Below, one piece after another: positions 1-8,166 of a stretch of 64,000 bases of DNA; position 1 is the stretch's first letter, and every line of letters begins with the position of its first letter. Origin of the DNA: Geobacteraceae bacterium (GTDB lineage Bacteria; Desulfobacterota; Desulfuromonadia; Geobacterales; Pseudopelobacteraceae); NCBI GenBank assembly GCA_027404165.1, contig DAHZCG010000006.1, forward strand, positions 248,001 through 312,000, written 5' to 3'. The notes under the pieces were generated by a model. It did not search any database, was not told the DNA's origin, and saw nothing but the letters and a program-made list of their open reading frames with translations. Position numbers and translations under genes: made by a program.

Positions 1-961
1 TATAATCAAGAAGAGAACGACTCTGGAAAAAATTGTCCAGATGTGGGATGCACTTGTGCGCCAGGCGGAGGATATCCGTGTAATGATCGAACTGGGAGAA
101 GAGGCCCAGGACGCCGAAACACTTGTGGAGGTTGGCGAAATGACCTCCCGGCTGATTCAGGCGGTTGAGACAGCCGAGTTTCAACGTATGCTTTCCGGCC
201 CCCATGATCGCAATTCCTGCTTTATCACCATAAATCCGGGTGCAGGCGGCACAGAGTCACAGGACTGGGCTGAGATGATCCTGCGCATGTACCTCCGTTA
301 CTGCGAGAAAAAAGGATGGAAGACTGTCATTACCGAATATCTTGCCGGAGATGAAGCCGGTCTCAAATCTGCTACTTTCAATGTCAGCGGCGAATATGCC
401 TATGGATACCTCAGGGCGGAAGCCGGGATTCACCGTCTGGTCCGCATATCACCCTTTGACAGCAATGCCCGCCGTCATACATCCTTTGCCTCGATGTACG
501 CCTTCCCTGAAATAGAGGAAGATGATATCGATATTAAAATCAGCGACGCGGATCTGAAAGTGGATACCTTCCGCTCTGGCGGTGCCGGCGGTCAGCACGT
601 CAATACCACCGACTCGGCCGTCCGTATCACCCATATTCCGTCCGGCATTATTGTCGCCTGCCAGTCCGAGCGGAGCCAGATATCAAACCGGGGTACCGCC
701 ATGAAAGTCCTGCGGGCCAAGTTGTATGAACGTGAAGTAGAGGAGCGCAAAGCGAAGTCATCCGAAATCGCCGCCGAAAAGAAAGACATCGGCTGGGGAA
801 GCCAGATCCGCTCGTATGTGCTGCACCCCTACAAAATGGTCAAGGATTTGCGCACCGGCGTCGAATCCGGCAACCCTGATGCGGTACTGGACGGGAATTT
901 GGATGAATTTGTCGTGGCATATTTGATGGGGGTCAGGCGTAACGTTGAAGATGTTGAATAA
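1..961 (+). CDS. prfB: Peptide chain release factor 2 (5' end outside window)
   Basis: Class I release factor that recognises UGA/UAA in the ribosomal A site and triggers peptide release. The frame is already open at base 2, so the N-terminus is missing; about 319 of the usual ~370 residues are visible. The SPF tripeptide (UGA recognition) lies in the HRLVRISPFDSNARRHTSF segment and the catalytic GGQ in SGGAGGQHVN. The C-terminus (GWGSQIRSYVLHPYKMVKDL) is typical of RF2. The autoregulatory frameshift found near codon 25 of many prfB genes would lie upstream and cannot be assessed. Host gene, convergent with the small gene and tRNA to its right. Confidence 0.97.
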   Translation, partial: IIKKRTTLEKIVQMWDALVRQAEDIRVMIELGEEAQDAETLVEVGEMTSRLIQAVETAEFQRMLSGPHDRNSCFITINPGAGGTESQDWAEMILRMYLRYCEKKGWKTVITEYLAGDEAGLKSATFNVSGEYAYGYLRAEAGIHRLVRISPFDSNARRHTSFASMYAFPEIEEDDIDIKISDADLKVDTFRSGGAGGQHVNTTDSAVRITHIPSGIIVACQSERSQISNRGTAMKVLRAKLYEREVEERKAKSSEIAAEKKDIGWGSQIRSYVLHPYKMVKDLRTGVESGNPDAVLDGNLDEFVVAYLMGVRRNVEDVE

Positions 962-1033
962 GCGAAGAAAGCCACTCCACCCGGCTTGGATGGGATTGAT
1001 TCATCGGAGTTGAATCGGATAATTGAGCGCTAT

Positions 1034-1237
1034 TTATTTCTCAAGAGGCACGGGGAAGCAGACATTGTGGGGTAAATTAGCTTTTGCTCCACATTTGGAA
1101 CACGATACCGTCGGGGCACAGCTCAAGTGATATGACTCATTCAGTAATCCCATATGTGTCAGCCAGCAAATATGTCCCCTATGCATTTCTCCGCAACTAC
1201 ACTCCGTTTCCGGTATTTTATCCAGTTGCTCAGTCAT
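1034..1237 (-). CDS. Small cysteine-rich putative zinc-binding protein
   Basis: 67-residue host protein of unknown function. Seven cysteines are visible, including an SCSKCG knuckle near residue 46 and an earlier CSCGEMHRGHIC stretch, so a zinc-ribbon-like fold is plausible. The ATG is preceded by AAAGGGAACC, an acceptable ribosome binding site. It lies between prfB and tRNA-Thr, outside the prophage. I do not recognise a family. Confidence 0.55.
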   Translation of the reverse strand: MTEQLDKIPETECSCGEMHRGHICWLTHMGLLNESYHLSCAPTVSCSKCGAKANLPHNVCFPVPLEK

Positions 1238-1349
1238 GGTTCCCTTTCTTCAATTACGTCATTTTTTCCAGACATATTACGGGTTTTCTCATTCCGTTTG
1301 ACAATCAGTTGATTATCTAACGGCACTCGCTTTTGTTTTATAATAGCAT

Positions 1350-1388
1350 TTTTCAAACAAAAAGGGTTACAGCTTATCACTGTAACCC
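1350..1388 (-). terminator. Rho-independent terminator of tRNA-Thr
   Basis: Nine-base-pair inverted repeat (gggttacag/ctgtaaccc, arms 1364-1372 and 1380-1388) with a 7-nt loop. On the minus strand it is followed by TTTTTGTTTGAAAAATGC. It begins 14 nt past the encoded CCA end of the tRNA. Confidence 0.85.
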
Positions 1389-1402
1389 TCTGTTTATTTT
1401 AG

Positions 1403-1478
1403 TGGAGCCATTTGTCGGAATCGAACCGACGACCTCATCATTACGAGTGATGTGCTCTACCAACTGAGCTAAAATGGC
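1403..1478 (-). tRNA. tRNA-Thr (anticodon CGT), prophage integration target
   Basis: 76-nt tRNA with encoded CCA. The acceptor stem GCCATTT pairs with AAATGGC, the D arm contains AGCTCAGTTGGTAGAGC, the anticodon arm is CATCA-CTCGTAA-TGATG with anticodon CGT, and the T loop is TTCGATT. The 5' 27 nt form the left copy of the prophage att core, so everything upstream of the mature 5' end is now phage DNA. See the promoter at 1571-1600. Confidence 0.97.
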
Positions 1479-1479
1479 A
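1452..1479. repeat. attL core (28-bp direct repeat)
   Basis: Identical over 28 bp to 43905-43932 and covers the 5' 27 nt of tRNA-Thr. Identity breaks immediately on both sides (t versus a to the left, a versus c to the right). Confidence 0.93.
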
Positions 1480-1570
1480 ATGATTTATTGCTTAGATTTC
1501 CGTTTGATGCGGGTTTGTGGGCGGTTTCGGTCTACAAAAGTGGCGTTTTTTGGCCCTAAAATCTTTGTAT

Positions 1571-1600
1571 TTAATACCCCGAATCTTAGATAAATGTCAA
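1571..1600 (-). promoter_or_regulatory. Phage-supplied promoter reading into tRNA-Thr
   Basis: On the minus strand TTGACA (1595-1600) and TATTAA (1571-1576) are separated by 18 bp. Transcription would start near 1564, about 85 nt before the tRNA 5' end. The -35 box overlaps the TGA stop of the last phage gene. It is the best promoter between phage and tRNA and probably replaces the native one displaced to 43972-44001. Confidence 0.6.
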
Positions 1601-1794
1601 GTGCGACTTAATTTCGCTTTTTCGTCTCTACCCCACGCTTTACAATCTTCCACATAATCGCTATACGCTGCAGCTTCGTCCGACGGACCGGTACGCAACA
1701 AACCCAGTTCATCTTCAACGCTGTACCGCTCCCGGATCATCTCCACTACCTGCCGATTTATCGCAGCAATATTCCCCATAAAATCCGCCCTCAC
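1597..1794 (-). CDS. Small phage protein downstream of DGR
   Basis: 65-residue protein, the last gene of the leftward late operon. It is hydrophilic, with a pattern (IRERYSVEDELGLLRTGPSDE, then a Y-xx-YVEDCKAWGRDEK tail) like small proteins found near tail-fibre genes in Geobacter-type phages, although I cannot name the family. Its start overlaps the preceding gene's stop (1791-1794), implying translational coupling. No membrane segment or signal peptide. Confidence 0.6.
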   Translation of the reverse strand: MRADFMGNIAAINRQVVEMIRERYSVEDELGLLRTGPSDEAAAYSDYVEDCKAWGRDEKAKLSRT

Positions 1795-2093
1795 GACAAC
1801 GTATAATAGCGATCAACCTTCTTGATAACCGTCAGAAACGGGATATGATTCTTGTACCGTTCGACCTGTTCAATCATCACTGACGATCCGGTAAAAATCA
1901 CGCGCCTGGCTTCTTCCATTTCAAACTGCAGCGTCATGCAGCGTTGGCTGTTTTCCTTGTACTTACTGCTCGATATCTTGAACCCTGTGACCATTATCTC
2001 CCGGTTCAGGATCACATCGATCTTGACCTTATCGCCATCAAGTGGTGTAGTCTCTTCCGCGAAGTCGCTGAACCGTTTTGGCGCATCAGACAT
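1791..2093 (-). CDS. Putative DGR-associated accessory protein
   Basis: 100-residue soluble protein lying directly downstream of, and overlapping by 8 bp, the retroelement reverse transcriptase. It begins MSDAPKRFSDFAEET and has a basic, beta-rich middle (KVKIDVILNREIMVTGFKI) ending in an FTGSSVMIEQ...PFLTVIKK segment. It does not look like the helical Avd accessory protein of BPP-1-type DGRs. Its fixed position and coupling suggest it works with the RT, perhaps in nucleic acid binding, but this is inferred from context. Function unknown. Confidence 0.6.
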   Translation of the reverse strand: MSDAPKRFSDFAEETTPLDGDKVKIDVILNREIMVTGFKISSSKYKENSQRCMTLQFEMEEARRVIFTGSSVMIEQVERYKNHIPFLTVIKKVDRYYTLS

Positions 2094-3090
2094 ACTGCTC
2101 TTTCATCTGCTCCAGGTTCAGGCGATGCGCCAGATTATGACAGTTGGCCCAGCGCATCCAGCCCATTGTCGAGGCGATAGACGAGCGGGCACTTTCCTTC
2201 GATACCATCCCTTTTGCCACTAGTCCAGGCAACTTGGCCAAGCGTTTAATAACCCGCTTCGTCGTGCTCTTGCGCAGCAGGATGTGATGACGGAAGTGCC
2301 TATATCCCAGAAAATCAACGCCCTGCTTCACGTGAAATAGGGAACATTTGCTCATGGTCAACGACAACTTATCGGCGAGGAAGGCTTTGATCTTGGCGGC
2401 GCAGTCGTTCAGTAGTCGTTTGTCGTCGTGAAACAACAGAAAATCATCGCAGTACCGGACATACGCCTTGATTTTCAGAACCTGTTTCACGTACCGGTCC
2501 AGTTCGTTCATGTAGAGATTACCGAACCACTGGCTGGTATAATTGCCGATGGGCGTATTTGTGCCGCCGCCGATGCTGTAGATGATGTTTTCTAACAGTG
2601 CCAGGGTGTCCGGGCACTTGATTTTACGTTTAACGATCCTGAACAATGTATCATGCGGGATTGAGGGGTAAAATTTAGAGATATCGCATTTCAGGCAGTA
2701 GTCATGCTTCCTCACATATTCCATCGTCTTGATGCTGCCGGAATGGATGCCCTTACCTTTGCGGCAGGCGTGGGATTCGTGGATAAACAGCCCTTCCCAT
2801 ATCGGTTCCAATACCTGCATTAACGCATGCTGGACAATGCGATCCGGAAAAAACGGCAAGCTGTAAATCAACCGCTCTTTCGGTTCGTGGATAACTTTCG
2901 TCTTATATTTCGATGTAGTAAAGGTTTTGTTACGCAGTATACGTTGCAGCCCGAGCAGCGATGTTTCCGCTGTACGGTCAAACTGCTGCACCGTACGTTG
3001 CCATGATTTCCCCTTGCGGGCGGTACGGTATGCTGCGCGCAGGTTATCAAGATCGGTTATGTTGTCCCACAAATTGCCGTGCCGTTTCAT
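2086..3090 (-). CDS. DGR reverse transcriptase
   Basis: 334-residue group II-like reverse transcriptase that copies the template repeat RNA with adenine infidelity and drives replacement of the variable repeat. Visible motifs are the motif A aspartate in KCDISKFYPSIP (D136), the DGR-type motif IGNYTSQ at 181-187 (SQ rather than the QG of most RTs), and the catalytic YCDD box at 213-216. The start is taken at the ATG at 3090, preceded by AAAAGGGCAGAC. An upstream in-frame extension to 3342 is only the template repeat read as protein. The template lies just upstream and the target gene beyond it. Confidence 0.93.
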   Translation of the reverse strand: MKRHGNLWDNITDLDNLRAAYRTARKGKSWQRTVQQFDRTAETSLLGLQRILRNKTFTTSKYKTKVIHEPKERLIYSLPFFPDRIVQHALMQVLEPIWEGLFIHESHACRKGKGIHSGSIKTMEYVRKHDYCLKCDISKFYPSIPHDTLFRIVKRKIKCPDTLALLENIIYSIGGGTNTPIGNYTSQWFGNLYMNELDRYVKQVLKIKAYVRYCDDFLLFHDDKRLLNDCAAKIKAFLADKLSLTMSKCSLFHVKQGVDFLGYRHFRHHILLRKSTTKRVIKRLAKLPGLVAKGMVSKESARSSIASTMGWMRWANCHNLAHRLNLEQMKEQYV

Positions 3091-3220
3091 TGTCTGCCCT
3101 TTTAAATGAGATGCGTGACGTTCGCTATCGCTACTAGCCCCGCATCTGCTCCGTCGTGTATTTTGGTGATTCTGCACCAAGGTTGATACATCCAGCCAAG
3201 GAGTGTAGCTCTGCCCTGTA

Positions 3221-3333
3221 TCCGCCGTGAACTGCCCTGCGATATTCGAATTCGCATTAACGCGACTGTTATTCGCATTCTGAGCCCGTGACCTGCAATT
3301 CGTGCCATTATTCCAATTCGCACCTGCGATCAG
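3221..3333 (-). repeat. DGR template repeat (TR)
   Basis: 113-bp repeat upstream of the RT. Aligned without gaps to 3397-3509 (constant offset 176) it differs at 23 positions. Every difference is an A in the coding-strand TR: 15 A-to-G, 6 A-to-C and 2 A-to-T. No C, G or T of the TR is changed. The TR is rich in AAC/AAT codons, the usual arrangement that maximises amino-acid diversity at chosen sites. Confidence 0.96.
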
Positions 3334-3351
3334 TGATGACATATCAACCTA

Positions 3352-3369
3352 CGCCCGCACATGCGGGCG
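3352..3369 (-). other. Hairpin downstream of VR (candidate DGR target-recognition stem-loop)
   Basis: Perfect 7-bp inverted repeat, cgcccgc/gcgggcg, with a 4-nt loop, 17 bp past the target stop codon and 28 bp past the VR end. DGRs such as BPP-1 need a short GC stem with a tetraloop just downstream of VR for efficient homing. No T-run follows on the minus strand, so it is unlikely to be a terminator. Confidence 0.55.
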
Positions 3370-3386
3370 ATCCCTATAATAAAAAT

Positions 3387-4469
3387 CTAAACCGGCTCCG
3401 CCGCGAACCGCCCCGCGAGAGTCGAATACGCACTAACGCGACCGTTAGACGCATTCCGAGCCCGCGACCCGCAACCCGCGCCAGCAGCCCAATCCGCACC
3501 CGCGAGCAGCTTTGTCAGGCCACTGGTTACGCCTGATGCCATTTCAGGCGCGGCGGGGTCAGAAGCGTATGTTGTATATTGTGAGCCTTTGCCGCCAGGG
3601 AGATTGCCCCAGTATGCGGTTGTTCCATTCGGAGCGTGATAACCTGTGTCGTTTAACCATTGCCACTGTACTCCGCAGCAATCTTCACAGCCGATATTGG
3701 AGATCATGCGTCGTCCTGTGGTATCGACATGGCCGCCGCTATTGCCGGGATCAGTAGAGCCGCTGATATTTGTTTCCTCATTACTGCCTGCGGCGATAGA
3801 ACCGAACTCGCAATCCCACAACAGCCGCTTGAATACCGCCGCGCCATCATCGACAAAATCCATCCAGTTACGGGTATCAGTGACGGTGGCCAGATAGGTA
3901 GACGCAGTGCTGCCGCCGGTACCGGAGGCGAGATAGATGTCAACCCAGATATCCAACGCCCGACTGTATACCATGCCGTTAGGTGAGGCGTTTTTGGGGC
4001 GGTGGGTCAGATCCCATACCGATTCCGGCAGTACCTGGCTGGCTGTATAACCTGATAGTGGGTGCCCGGCGATGGCCCCGGCCGAGGTACACAGTGTGTG
4101 GAACCCGCCGATTTTGCGGGAGGTGCTGGATGTGTATCCCAGTGGGTTCGTAGCGTTCAGTGATATTAGTAACACCCCTGTGTCGCTGCCATCGTCGCAG
4201 AGATAGACGCAATAATCCTTGCCGTTACTGAGTGCGCCGGTGTCCAGGGTGGAGACATCTGTTGCAGTTATAAAATAGTATGATTTCCACACGCCGTCGG
4301 AGAGGAGCGGCAGGATTGTGCCTGCGGCGATGGTGACGCCGTCCCGTGCCATTTTTTGGGTCAAAAAGCGCGGTGATCCGAGTCCAGAACGGATGTCAAG
4401 TTGCCGTGATAAAAATGAGGCATTCAGCGGATATGCCGGGTCGTCTTTCCAAATGATTGATTGTGCCAT
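3387..4469 (-). CDS. DGR-diversified receptor-binding-type protein
   Basis: 360-residue protein whose last ~39 variable residues (about 320-358) are encoded by VR. The C-terminal part (RRMISNIGCEDCCGVQWQWLND, then GTTAYWGNLPGGKGSQ, then GADWAAGAGCGSRA) matches the C-type-lectin/formylglycine-enzyme-like fold of DGR targets. The N-terminal ~200 residues probably attach it to the virion. It lies at the end of the tail operon, after a fibre gene, so adhesion to a variable host receptor is the likely role, as for Mtd of Bordetella phage. Compared with the TR, 17 residues differ, mostly Asn codons changed to Asp, Ala, Gly, Ser, Thr or Tyr; W, C, SRA and RV are unchanged. Confidence 0.92.
   Translation of the reverse strand: MAQSIIWKDDPAYPLNASFLSRQLDIRSGLGSPRFLTQKMARDGVTIAAGTILPLLSDGVWKSYYFITATDVSTLDTGALSNGKDYCVYLCDDGSDTGVLLISLNATNPLGYTSSTSRKIGGFHTLCTSAGAIAGHPLSGYTASQVLPESVWDLTHRPKNASPNGMVYSRALDIWVDIYLASGTGGSTASTYLATVTDTRNWMDFVDDGAAVFKRLLWDCEFGSIAAGSNEETNISGSTDPGNSGGHVDTTGRRMISNIGCEDCCGVQWQWLNDTGYHAPNGTTAYWGNLPGGKGSQYTTYASDPAAPEMASGVTSGLTKLLAGADWAAGAGCGSRARNASNGRVSAYSTLAGRFAAEPV
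3397..3509 (-). repeat. DGR variable repeat (VR)
   Basis: Copy of TR at the 3' end of the target gene, ending 7 bp before the TAG stop. The homology stops at the same point on both sides, and the 3' end (coding strand GGCGGA) is the invariant GC-rich section expected for initiation of mutagenic homing. All 23 differences are at TR adenines. Confidence 0.95.
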
Positions 4470-4470
4470 G

Positions 4471-4785
4471 TTAGAGGTCTCCTAATAGTGTTGTTAGTTC
4501 GTAAGGGGTCATACCGAGCACGAGGCGCAGGCGCGAATTGAGGTTATCGGCCTCAACAAGGACATTGCGTGTTATCTCCCCTGTGGTCATGTCGTGTTCT
4601 TCGCTAATGGTTTCACCTTCGGCGGCTATATAGTCTGCCGCCACGGTTTTCGAGACGATACGGATGACCGCGTCACCAAGCAGCACCATCAATGCCACTT
4701 TCAGTGCTGCCCGGTCTATGCTGGGCTCGTTGATACAGTTCTCGATGTCATCGCGGGTGTTGAATTGTTTCGGAATACCGATCAT
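4471..4785 (-). CDS. Phage protein of unknown function between fibre and DGR target
   Basis: 104-residue protein beginning MIGIPKQFNTRDDIENC. The ATG at 4785 follows AAAAAAGGAGCAAAC, a strong ribosome binding site; a longer frame to 4830 lacks one. Mainly alpha-helical and soluble, with two stretches resembling helical hairpins (DRAALKVALMVLLGDAVIRIV and EADNLNSRLRLVLGMTPYEL). The stop lies 1 bp from the DGR target start, so the two are probably co-translated. A tail-fibre chaperone role is possible but unproven. Confidence 0.6.
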   Translation of the reverse strand: MIGIPKQFNTRDDIENCINEPSIDRAALKVALMVLLGDAVIRIVSKTVAADYIAAEGETISEEHDMTTGEITRNVLVEADNLNSRLRLVLGMTPYELTTLLGDL

Positions 4786-4798
4786 GTTTGCTCCTTTT

Positions 4799-5500
4799 TT
4801 AAACGAATTGAATTGCGGCCTTACCGGCACATGCGCGTGGCAGGGTCAGCGTGCAGGCATTGCTGTTAACGGCGTTAACCCCTAATATCGGGATCTGCTC
4901 ATAGATCAAACCACCCGCCCCGCAAGTGGCGACCCCGCACGAAACAGACCCGCACACGAGAGTAGAGACCGTCGTAAACGCGCGGGCCAGTGGTATGAGT
5001 GTAGTGGCTTTGTTGTGGGGGATTTGCCAGACCGTAGATGGCACCACCTGGGTGTGGAGATATGTTGATAGAGCGGCAGCGCTGTCAGCCGCAGCAGTGG
5101 CACTATTGGCGGCGTCTGTTGCGGAGGTGCCTGCTGCAGTGACTGCGGTGTTCATCGCGGTGGTATTGCCGTATATTGCCAGGGCGCTGGCTGCGCTAGA
5201 TGCTGCTTCTCCGGCTTTTGTTGTGGCGATACCGGCCTGAGTTGTGGCGGTGGTCGCTGATCCGGCGGCAGCGGTGGCTGATGTAGATGCGGCGCCGGCC
5301 TTTGTTGTGGCAATACCGGCCTGAGTTGTGGCGGTGGTCGCTGAACCGCTGGCGGTAGTAGCGGATATCCCTGCTGCAACGGCGGCAGCGATTGCGGCGG
5401 CCTGATTCTCAACCGCCGACCCCACGGCCTTCATGTTTGTATCCATTTCCGCAATGGACAGCGAACGCTGCAAAATTTCATATAAATACACGGTTGGCAT
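4799..5500 (-). CDS. Alanine/threonine-rich tail fibre protein
   Basis: 233-residue low-complexity fibre. Residues ~35-150 are Ala/Ser/Thr/Gly repeats, including a near-exact 28-residue duplication (84-bp period, DNA copies at about 5221 and 5305) containing [17 protein letters not shown]. Such repeats form trimeric coiled fibre shafts. The C-terminal ~80 residues are non-repetitive with a cysteine-rich patch ([16 protein letters not shown]). It sits between the tail-tip protein and the DGR target, consistent with a shaft carrying the receptor-binding head. Confidence 0.75.
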   Translation of the reverse strand: MPTVYLYEILQRSLSIAEMDTNMKAVGSAVENQAAAIAAAVAAGISATTASGSATTATTQAGIATTKAGAASTSATAAAGSATTATTQAGIATTKAGEAASSAASALAIYGNTTAMNTAVTAAGTSATDAANSATAAADSAAALSTYLHTQVVPSTVWQIPHNKATTLIPLARAFTTVSTLVCGSVSCGVATCGAGGLIYEQIPILGVNAVNSNACTLTLPRACAGKAAIQFV

Positions 5501-5508
5501 ATTTGCTC

Positions 5509-8166
5509 CTATTCGATGACGGTCAGTTGTATTTTATCGATATTTTTCCCGTTGCCGGGGCTGAAGCCAACTTCCGTACATTCCCCTATTTCTCCCTCCA
5601 GGTATGCGAGCGTCACGGCGTCGCCAAACTCCAGCGCGGCTTCGAACAGGTACACTTCCTGCGTATGCTGCCACCGCTGCCAGGCGTACCAGGAGAGATA
5701 GAACGCGGCGAGGTTGGCGGCCATGGCCGGGTTGGTGACGAAATCGAAACGGAACAGTTCCGGACGCTCGCGGATGCCGTAGGTGGCGATCGAGGTCGGG
5801 TCGCTGCCGGCGGATACTTGGCGATATACTTCGTCGCCGCTGCTGGTGGAGCTCCAGTCTCGGTCATAGCGCAGGTTGATCGTGTTGATGACGTCGTTGA
5901 TATCGGTCTGTTTCTGGCCGTGGATCATGGCGCCGTTGTTGAGACGGATCTCGGTGATTGATTTTACCGGAACCAGGACGTCAGGGCGCGCGATCAATGT
6001 CGGTGTACCGAGAATCCACTTGAAATAGGAGCGGCATTGCCGGGCCAGTTCGTGACACCATTCGGGGGCACGTTTGCTCGATGTAATAGCGCCGTTGAAG
6101 GCAAATCCGGCGGGGAACGCGCCGCGCAGGCTGCAGGGTTTACCGAGTATTTTGCTGATGACGTCCGGCGGGGCGGTGATCGGGCTGACGACATCGACAA
6201 GGATGGCGTCGCCGATGAGGGTGTTTGCGACGGAGTTGCCGGTGACGGTGACGGTGCCGGCCTTTGCAATGGCACCGGATACATAGGCATCGAGGGTGGC
6301 TTTATCAACGGCGGTGGTATCATTGACCCCGAGTGTCCCGTTGGTAACGGTGGTGGTGTCGTTAACCCCGAGTGTCCCGTTGGTAACGGTGATGCCGTCG
6401 TTAACCCCGAGTGTCCCGTTGTCGTAGGTTTTTTCGCTGCCGACTGTCAGTGTACCGTTGTTGGCCAATGCCTTTGTGATGTTGGTCGCATTAGAGCTTG
6501 ATGGGTTATCACTGAGTTGGATAATACGGCTCGCAGCTGTCAAATTAAAATTCCTGGCTCCATCGGCGACTACATAAATCTCATCAATCAGGATGTTGCC
6601 AGAGACAGTGAAACTAAACGATGTGGCGCTCCCTGCGACAAATGTATACGTATTAAGATAGTATTGAGTGCCATTAACAAAGGCTCTGACATATACATTT
6701 GTGGCGCTCGTTGCTGGCACGATTGTAATGCTATAAGATACGCTGGACCGGGCACCAGAAGCTGGGAACGCCATAATAACATATGCCGCATATGCTATAC
6801 CGAAAAGGCCGTCATGCACTGTTGTTACAGAAGGCAATTGTGACGTAGTGTTTTGCGACGAGGACACTGCTGCATTATGAGCATGCCCTGGGTCACTGAC
6901 GGAGTAATCCGCAATGTTTCCCGCTAGAGTGGTGCTGCCCAGACCGGCGATTGTGCCTATGAGCGTGACTGTGTTGCCTTTGGCCACAGATCCTACCATG
7001 GCTGTCAATCCAGTTTGGGACACAGCGCCTATCATGGCTGTCAATCCAGTTTGGGACACAGCGCCTATCATGGCCGCCGATCCCGTTTGGGACACAGCGC
7101 CTATCATGGCCGCCGATCCCGTTTTGGACACATTCCCGCTCAGGTTGGCATCCAGGTTGCCGTTTGTAACAGATATGCTGTCGTACGCAAACAAGTCGAT
7201 AGCTTGCGCCACGGTAATAAAGCCAGGCACCGTAACCACCGCCTTGCCGGGATAACCGGGATGGCCGCCATCCGGCCACTGGGTGCAAACACCGCTAATA
7301 TCCATGACCGACTGCCCTACCTTGCCGTAAATCTTATTCATGCTGGTAACGGGATAATCTGCCACGATATAGACAAACTCGGCTTTTACCTCCCAGATCA
7401 CGGCGCCACGCTGGTGAGTGGCCGCAATAGTGCCGGATATGCCACGGACGACAGTAAGAGTGCTCCCAACCAATGACGTAATACTGACAATTTCATCGTC
7501 TACCTGCAGCAACATCCCGGCTGTCAAACCTGTCGGGTCGGATATCGGTATCGTTGCAGTTGTTGCAGATATGGCATTCGGGATGCTGGTCATCCGACCA
7601 GCATCAAGTGCCAGGGCGTTCAGTTTCGACACCGTGCCAAACGGCATGGGGATCACTTTACCGACATCATCCGGATCAGCTTCGGGGTATGCCTCTTTCG
7701 TGACGATAGTGCCGGGATACTCATTTTCGTGCTTACTCGATTCGTCCTGCAGCGTGACATTGACTGAGGACTCGTCCGGAAGATCGATATCCACAAACAT
7801 AAAACTGAACATTTCGAACGGGGCATCGAGGCAATCCTCTACCCAGAGATATACGGATACCGGTACGCCGATCAATTGCCGGGTCTTGGCCAGACTGCGG
7901 AGATTGGGGGTTGCATTCGGATCGTTGATCAGATTAACCGTCAGACTGGATATGTTGAAATCGGAGAGCGTGGCGGTAACACCTTCGGACAGGCGGCCCC
8001 AGGATGCTATCAGCGGCAATGAGGTTTTGCCCCAGGGGGCAATTGTCACCTTGTCCTGGCACAAAATATAATCCGTGGCGGCGGCGGTAAAGCGGAGTAT
8101 CCAGACCGGGGCGGCACCGTCACGACGCGCCAGATCGGCGGCAAGGTATGGAGGGAAAACACGCAT
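5509..8166 (-). CDS. Large tail-tip/baseplate protein with tandem repeats
   Basis: 885-residue tail protein starting [18 protein letters not shown]; the start overlaps the preceding stop in TGATG (8166). The N-terminal ~400 and C-terminal ~200 residues resemble central tail-tip (hub) proteins. The middle is a fibre-like insertion with two tandem arrays: a 12-residue unit (SQTGxxAMIGAV, DNA period 36 bp from 7013) and a 13-residue unit ([13 protein letters not shown], period 39 bp from 6331). Such arrays expand and contract easily. A segment with a Ser/Thr-rich beta fold (residues ~470-570) may bind cell surfaces. Confidence 0.7.
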   Translation of the reverse strand: MRVFPPYLAADLARRDGAAPVWILRFTAAATDYILCQDKVTIAPWGKTSLPLIASWGRLSEGVTATLSDFNISSLTVNLINDPNATPNLRSLAKTRQLIGVPVSVYLWVEDCLDAPFEMFSFMFVDIDLPDESSVNVTLQDESSKHENEYPGTIVTKEAYPEADPDDVGKVIPMPFGTVSKLNALALDAGRMTSIPNAISATTATIPISDPTGLTAGMLLQVDDEIVSITSLVGSTLTVVRGISGTIAATHQRGAVIWEVKAEFVYIVADYPVTSMNKIYGKVGQSVMDISGVCTQWPDGGHPGYPGKAVVTVPGFITVAQAIDLFAYDSISVTNGNLDANLSGNVSKTGSAAMIGAVSQTGSAAMIGAVSQTGLTAMIGAVSQTGLTAMVGSVAKGNTVTLIGTIAGLGSTTLAGNIADYSVSDPGHAHNAAVSSSQNTTSQLPSVTTVHDGLFGIAYAAYVIMAFPASGARSSVSYSITIVPATSATNVYVRAFVNGTQYYLNTYTFVAGSATSFSFTVSGNILIDEIYVVADGARNFNLTAASRIIQLSDNPSSSNATNITKALANNGTLTVGSEKTYDNGTLGVNDGITVTNGTLGVNDTTTVTNGTLGVNDTTAVDKATLDAYVSGAIAKAGTVTVTGNSVANTLIGDAILVDVVSPITAPPDVISKILGKPCSLRGAFPAGFAFNGAITSSKRAPEWCHELARQCRSYFKWILGTPTLIARPDVLVPVKSITEIRLNNGAMIHGQKQTDINDVINTINLRYDRDWSSTSSGDEVYRQVSAGSDPTSIATYGIRERPELFRFDFVTNPAMAANLAAFYLSWYAWQRWQHTQEVYLFEAALEFGDAVTLAYLEGEIGECTEVGFSPGNGKNIDKIQLTVIE

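Noticed and set aside
3091..3342. N-terminal extension of the reverse transcriptase read from 3342
   Set aside because: The extension is the template repeat in frame with the RT. The ATG at 3090 has a ribosome binding site and begins the conserved RT sequence.
3660..3986. Plus-strand frames over the DGR target gene
   Set aside because: Antisense to a gene with clear motifs and a proven VR; no ribosome binding sites.
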